Position numbers and translations under genes: made by a program. The notes beneath the pieces were generated by a model. That model ran no database searches. It saw nothing but the letters and a program-made list of their open reading frames with translations, and had not been told where the DNA came from. From Acidobacteriaceae bacterium KBS 146 (GTDB lineage: Bacteria > Acidobacteriota > Terriglobia > Terriglobales > Acidobacteriaceae), in the NCBI GenBank assembly GCA_000688615.1, contig JHVA01000001.1, forward strand, positions 3,472,001 to 3,536,000: a stretch of DNA of 64,000 nt, in the 5' to 3' direction. Positions 60,578-64,000 of this stretch are shown in pieces (position 1 is the first letter of the stretch; each line of letters opens with the position of its first letter).

Positions 60578-62086
60578 TTAGCCGATCTCGAACACGACGC
60601 CCTGCGCCAGCGGCAGATCACTTCCGTAGTTGATGGTATTGGTCGCTCGACGCATGTATTGCTTCCACGCGTCCGATCCCGACTCCCGTCCGCCGCCGGT
60701 CTCTTTCTCGCCACCGAAGGCACCGCCGATCTCTGCCCCCGAGGTCCCGATATTCACATTCGCAATGCCACAGTCTGATCCTTCTGTGGACAAAAAGCGC
60801 TCCGCCTCGCGCATATCGTTGGTAAAGATCGATGATGACAATCCCTGTGGAACGGCATTGTGCAGGACGATTGCCTCATCCAGGGTTTTGTAGCGCAGAA
60901 CATAAAGAATTGGAGCGAAGGTCTCGCGCCGGACAAGCTCGCTCTGCTCTTTCATCTCCACCAAAGCGGGCCTTACGTAGAAGGCCTCGGGCCACGCAGA
61001 TCGCTCGATTCGTTCTCCGCCGTGAATCGTCGCGCCTTCTGCCCGCGCCTCCGCAAGCGCCCTTTGCATCGTTGCAAAGGCGCGACCGTCGATCAGAGGG
61101 CCAACCAGCGTTCCGGTATCCCGAGGATCTCCTACTCTGACGGAACCAAAGACTCTTTGCAGGCGCCAAACAAATTCGTCATAGATGGTGTCATGCACGA
61201 TCAGTCGTCGTAAGGTGGTGCACCGCTGTCCTGCTGTTCCCATTGCAGCAAATGCCACTCCACGCAGAGCGATCTCGATATCGGCAGAAGGGCAAACGAT
61301 TGCCGCATTGTTGCCACCCAACTCCAGGATCGCGCGCGCGAAACGTTGTGCCAGCCTTGGACTGACGGCGCGTCCCATCGCTGTAGACCCCGTGGCTGAG
61401 ACTATGGGGACCAGCGGCGAATCGACGAGTGCCTGCCCTATCGCGGCATCTCCTACCAGCACTGTGGACAGTTTCGCGGGTACGCCGCCAACCTTTGCTG
61501 CCGTGCGCTCAAACATCGCCTGGGTCGCCAACGCAGTCAAGGGAGTCTTCTCCGATGGCTTCCACACCACCGAGTTTCCACACACGAGGGCCAGTGCGGC
61601 GTTCCAGCTCCAGACCGCGACTGGAAAGTTGAATGCCGAGATCACTCCCGTCACGCCCAGCGGATGCCATGTCTCCATCATGCGATGGCGAGGCCTCTCC
61701 GAAGGCAGTGTTAGTCCTGTTAGCTGACGAGAGAGTCCCGCCGCGAAGGTGCAGATGTCGATCATCTCCTGCACCTCGCCCACGCCTTCCGAAAGAATCT
61801 TCCCTGCCTCCAGCGTAACCAGTCGTCCCAGCGTCTCGCGCTCGGCACGCAGATCCTCTCCGAACTGCCGGATCAGCTCTCCTCGTTTGGGCGCGGGTAC
61901 CGTGCGCCACGCAAGAAACGCCTCATGCGCCTCGGCAATCGCCTCTGCAGCTGCTGTTGTGGGCTGGAGATTCGCGATGATCTCGCCGGTGATCGGAGAT
62001 TGAACCGGAAGCGCACCCCCGGCAAGGGTGCCGGCATTCACGCCAAGTCGGAGAAGAAGATCCTGCACTTCCTGCTGAATCCCCAT
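60578..62086 (-). CDS. ALDH7-type aldehyde dehydrogenase (alpha-aminoadipate semialdehyde/piperideine-6-carboxylate dehydrogenase)
   Basis: 502 aa. ALDH features: SAFNFPVAVWSWNAALAL, KPSEKTPLTAL, the general-base Glu in LELGGNNAAIV (near residue 270) and the nucleophile Cys in GTAGQRCTTLRRL (near 303). The C-terminal signature GTSGAEIGGAFGGEKETGG followed by GRESGSDAWKQYMRRATNTINYG is diagnostic for the antiquitin/AmaB-type ALDH7 group. It oxidises 2-aminoadipate 6-semialdehyde (from lysine) to 2-aminoadipate with NAD. The hglS-ydiJ pair at 46-50 kb would carry the pathway on from 2-oxoadipate. It ends 14 nt from the convergent membrane-protein gene and is monocistronic. Confidence 0.88.
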   Translation of the reverse strand: MGIQQEVQDLLLRLGVNAGTLAGGALPVQSPITGEIIANLQPTTAAAEAIAEAHEAFLAWRTVPAPKRGELIRQFGEDLRAERETLGRLVTLEAGKILSEGVGEVQEMIDICTFAAGLSRQLTGLTLPSERPRHRMMETWHPLGVTGVISAFNFPVAVWSWNAALALVCGNSVVWKPSEKTPLTALATQAMFERTAAKVGGVPAKLSTVLVGDAAIGQALVDSPLVPIVSATGSTAMGRAVSPRLAQRFARAILELGGNNAAIVCPSADIEIALRGVAFAAMGTAGQRCTTLRRLIVHDTIYDEFVWRLQRVFGSVRVGDPRDTGTLVGPLIDGRAFATMQRALAEARAEGATIHGGERIERSAWPEAFYVRPALVEMKEQSELVRRETFAPILYVLRYKTLDEAIVLHNAVPQGLSSSIFTNDMREAERFLSTEGSDCGIANVNIGTSGAEIGGAFGGEKETGGGRESGSDAWKQYMRRATNTINYGSDLPLAQGVVFEIG

Positions 62087-62249
62087 AGTTCCGCTAGGCT
62101 AGAGCGTGGCTTGCGCTCTGGCAAGTCACTGGTGCGACTCTCCGTATTGCTTCGGGACCTAATTGCGGCAAAAATTCCATACGCTCTGTTGTGGCTGGTT
62201 TTCCGATAGAATTTTCGTTGGCGCAACAGCGCATGAGGACAAAGGCGTT

Positions 62250-62834
62250 ATGGCATCCGCGATGGCAAGTATTGAGGCTTTAAAGGGAACCCACCAGGAG
62301 TTGAAGTCCAGAATGGAGAAGTCGGTGGAAGACTTCCGGGCTCATCTGGCCTCCGCTCGAACTGGCCGCGCAAACGTCCACATGCTCGATCAGATCAAGG
62401 TGGATTACTACGGCAGCGACACCGCGATCTCGCAGCTCGGCCAGGTCAGTACCCCCGAGCCGACCCTGATCCTGGTTCAGCCCTACGACAAGGCGATGGT
62501 CTCGGCGATTGAGAAAGCCATTCGTACCTCGAACACGGGCCTCAACCCCATGTCCGACGGAACCGTCGTGCGCGTTCCCGTTCCACCCATGACCGAAGAG
62601 CGGCGCCGTGAGGTTGTCAAGCATCTGAACAAGACACTCGAGGATCATAAGACGGCCATTCGAAATATCCGGCGCGATGGAAACGATCAGATCAAAAAAG
62701 CCGCAAAAGATAAACTCATCTCGGCCGACGATGAAAAGCGTGCCAGCGAAGAGGTTCAGCAGCTGACCGATGCAGAGATCAAGCGCATCGAAGACCTTTT
62801 TAAAGCGAAGGAAAAAGAAGTGATGACGGTCTGA
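62250..62834 (+). CDS. frr: Ribosome recycling factor
   Basis: 194 aa from the ATG at 62250 (AAAGG upstream); ATG at 62262 would give 190 aa, closer to the usual 185. RRF features: SARTGRANVHMLDQIKVDYYGS, the inter-domain segment ISQLGQVSTPEPTLILVQPYD, LNPMSDGTVVRVPVPPMTEERRREVVKH, and a long C-terminal helix ending in KRIEDLFKAKEKEVMTV. It splits post-termination ribosomes together with EF-G. It is divergent from the ALDH7 gene and not next to rpsB, tsf or pyrH within this window. Confidence 0.96.
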   Translation: MASAMASIEALKGTHQELKSRMEKSVEDFRAHLASARTGRANVHMLDQIKVDYYGSDTAISQLGQVSTPEPTLILVQPYDKAMVSAIEKAIRTSNTGLNPMSDGTVVRVPVPPMTEERRREVVKHLNKTLEDHKTAIRNIRRDGNDQIKKAAKDKLISADDEKRASEEVQQLTDAEIKRIEDLFKAKEKEVMTV

Positions 62835-62861
62835 CCTTCAAAGTCTCTAACGAAATTCAAA

Positions 62862-62895
62862 GAGCCGCCGGCTATCTCGGCGGCTCCGTTCTTTT
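62862..62895 (+). terminator. Rho-independent terminator after frr
   Basis: GAGCCGCCG (62862-62870) pairs with CGGCGGCTC (62878-62886) around a 7-nt loop, followed by CGTTCTTTT. It stands between convergent genes. Confidence 0.85.
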
Positions 62896-62907
62896 AAAGC
62901 TCGTATC

Positions 62908-63375
62908 TCAGCCGGTGGTGTGGTCCACAACGATCTTCCACCCCTTCTCGGTCTTCTCAAGCACCAGCGAGAAGATACCATCGGCGCCGCCCCCATCCTT
63001 CTTTGACCGGTCAAGATGATACTTCCCCACAACAACGGCGAAGTGCTCATCGAGAGGATGAACTTCCAGCTCCGAGAAGGCCAGGGTTCCCATGGCGGCT
63101 CGATTCGGATAATTTTTGCGATACGCATCCACCAGGCCTGTAAAGCCTCGATTGACCGAACTCGTAACAAATAACGTGTCGGGTGAATCCTTATACGTCT
63201 GCGCAAAGGCGTCCAGGTCCCCCCGGTTCCATGCCTCTTCCTGCGCCAGCAGAACCTTGATGACGTCCAGTTGCTGTTGCGGAACCGTCGTAAGAGTCTG
63301 CTGCTGCGACACGGCAGATGTCGTCACCAGAAAAACTGCGGTCAGGGCAAGGACAAGGTGTAAGCGGAGAGCCAC
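62908..63375 (-). CDS. Secreted NTF2-like (DUF4440/SnoaL-type) protein
   Basis: 155 aa from a GTG at 63375 with GAGG about eight nt upstream; the frame is open to 63816 but that part runs antisense through the next gene. The signal peptide is residues 1-24 (VLALTAVFLVTTSAVS). The rest is a single cone-shaped NTF2-like fold: LLAQEEAWNRGDLDAFAQTYKDSPDTLFV, GFTGLVDAYRKNYPN, LDEHFAVVVGKYHLDR and GIFSLVLEKTEKGWKIVVDHTT. Acidobacteria encode many such exported proteins. Catalysis or ligand binding cannot be inferred. Confidence 0.82.
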   Translation of the reverse strand: MALRLHLVLALTAVFLVTTSAVSQQQTLTTVPQQQLDVIKVLLAQEEAWNRGDLDAFAQTYKDSPDTLFVTSSVNRGFTGLVDAYRKNYPNRAAMGTLAFSELEVHPLDEHFAVVVGKYHLDRSKKDGGGADGIFSLVLEKTEKGWKIVVDHTTG

Positions 63376-63443
63376 AGGAATCACCTCGAAGCAGGATTTC
63401 GGTTCAGTTGATGAGATCTCTTGGAATATGTCGTCTTCATGCA

Positions 63444-64000
63444 TTAATCCCGCGGATACTCGTCCGAGTGCGAGGTCGGCAGAATCCAGATAACCGTAAC
63501 CATTGTGATCGCTCCCAGAGCGATATGCGGATGGAAGTGAGCCAGTGGGATTGCGGCTATATAAAGCCCGAGGCTGAAGATGTGTTTTCGTTGAGTGGCG
63601 CTGTCCTCCGGCTGCAACCCACCGGTCCGGCGCAGCAGTCTGCCAATTGCCAGCCGAAGCAGAAAGAAGCAGATCGCCGTAAAGATCATGGAAGCTGCGT
63701 AGAGCGCAACGGAGAAGGAACTGGAGCGTTTCTCGATGACGTATGAAGTAAAGAACGGAAGTAGGGAGGCCCCGAAGAGAAAGCTTAGATTCGCATAAAG
63801 AACACGATGATCGCACTGCTCCACCCGGCGTACCAGATGGTGATGATTGATCCAGTAGATACCGGTAAACGTGAACGAAAGCAGGTAGATAAACAGCGTT
63901 GGCGCAATCGAGAGCAGTCCCGCAAAGCCATCCGGATGCGGGACCTTCAGTTCAAGCACCATGATTGTAATGATGACGGCCAGCACGCCGTCCGAGAACG
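63444..64000 (-). CDS. TMEM175-family (DUF1211) potassium channel-like protein (5' end cut by window)
   Basis: 185 codons are visible and the frame continues beyond the window edge. The first visible residues are FSDGVLAVIITIMVLELKVPHPDGF, the FSDG motif of the pore-lining first helix in bacterial TMEM175 channels. Helices follow at TLFIYLLSFTFTGIYWINHHHLV, YANLSFLFGASLLPFFTSYV and two or three more. Bacterial members are tetrameric potassium-selective leak channels with six helices. The apparent start at 63986 is only an internal GTG. Confidence 0.88.
   Translation of the reverse strand, partial: FSDGVLAVIITIMVLELKVPHPDGFAGLLSIAPTLFIYLLSFTFTGIYWINHHHLVRRVEQCDHRVLYANLSFLFGASLLPFFTSYVIEKRSSSFSVALYAASMIFTAICFFLLRLAIGRLLRRTGGLQPEDSATQRKHIFSLGLYIAAIPLAHFHPHIALGAITMVTVIWILPTSHSDEYPRD

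Noticed and set aside
63376..63816. N-terminal extension of the NTF2-like protein
   Set aside because: It overlaps the TMEM175-type gene in another frame. A GTG at 63375 with GAGG gives a proper signal peptide.

Overview
The window looks like chromosomal DNA from an acidobacterium of the Terriglobia type (Granulicella, Edaphobacter or Terriglobus relatives). The main clues are two very large TonB-dependent receptors with an N-terminal carboxypeptidase-regulatory-like domain, many secreted hydrolases, moderately high GC, and dispersed intergenic elements with a GCTAAGGGTGGGC-like core. This taxonomic call is inference from gene content. I saw no tRNA, rRNA, CRISPR array, prophage or insertion sequence.

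Layout. 1-5.4 kb: two tandem SGNH hydrolases (the first cut by the window edge), a sugar-phosphate-isomerase-like TIM barrel, an orphan MacB/FtsX permease, leuB, and a small ACT-domain gene preceded by a terminator in an attenuator-like arrangement. 5.4-16.2 kb: an SDR, a secreted PHP-type hydrolase, a secreted phosphodiesterase, mmsA, an HD protein with a GlxA-type regulator, an ABC exporter with a structured leader, a DUF4242 gene and an exported RbsD/FucU-like protein. 16.3-20.5 kb: htpG, a secreted TPR protein and an SRPBCC protein. 20.5-30.3 kb: a regulated catabolic island with a class III aminotransferase and a GntR/FCD regulator on the minus strand, and a TonB receptor, M20 hydrolase, sodium/solute symporter and Tat-exported P1 (DmpA/NylC-like) hydrolase on the plus strand. 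30.4-38.8 kb: a CzcCBA-type metal efflux operon divergent from a histidine kinase/sigma-54 regulator pair. 38.8-44 kb: a uronate-type locus (heparinase/alginate-lyase-like enzyme, ACS-family transporter, SDR, esterase). 44-50 kb: a pabB-pabC fusion, then a DUF1338 2-oxoadipate dioxygenase/decarboxylase-like gene and a YdiJ-type D-2-hydroxyglutarate dehydrogenase. 50.4-54 kb: a bicovalent flavoprotein oxidase, a GH13 relative lacking catalytic residues, and a DUF5995 protein. 54.4-64 kb: a second TonB receptor, an M28 peptidase, an unknown membrane protein, an ALDH7-type aminoadipate-semialdehyde dehydrogenase, frr, an NTF2-like protein and a TMEM175-type channel cut by the window end.

How the genes may work together. 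The strongest proposals are: (i) a regulated uptake and hydrolysis system for an amide- or beta-peptide-like substrate at 20.5-30.3 kb; (ii) a lysine/2-aminoadipate route through 2-oxoadipate and D-2-hydroxyglutarate to 2-oxoglutarate, formed by the adjacent DUF1338 and YdiJ genes and the ALDH7 gene about 10 kb away; (iii) possible transcription attenuation of the ACT-domain gene behind leuB. Start codons were moved to the best-supported position where a ribosome binding site or family length indicated it, including several TTG or GTG starts.
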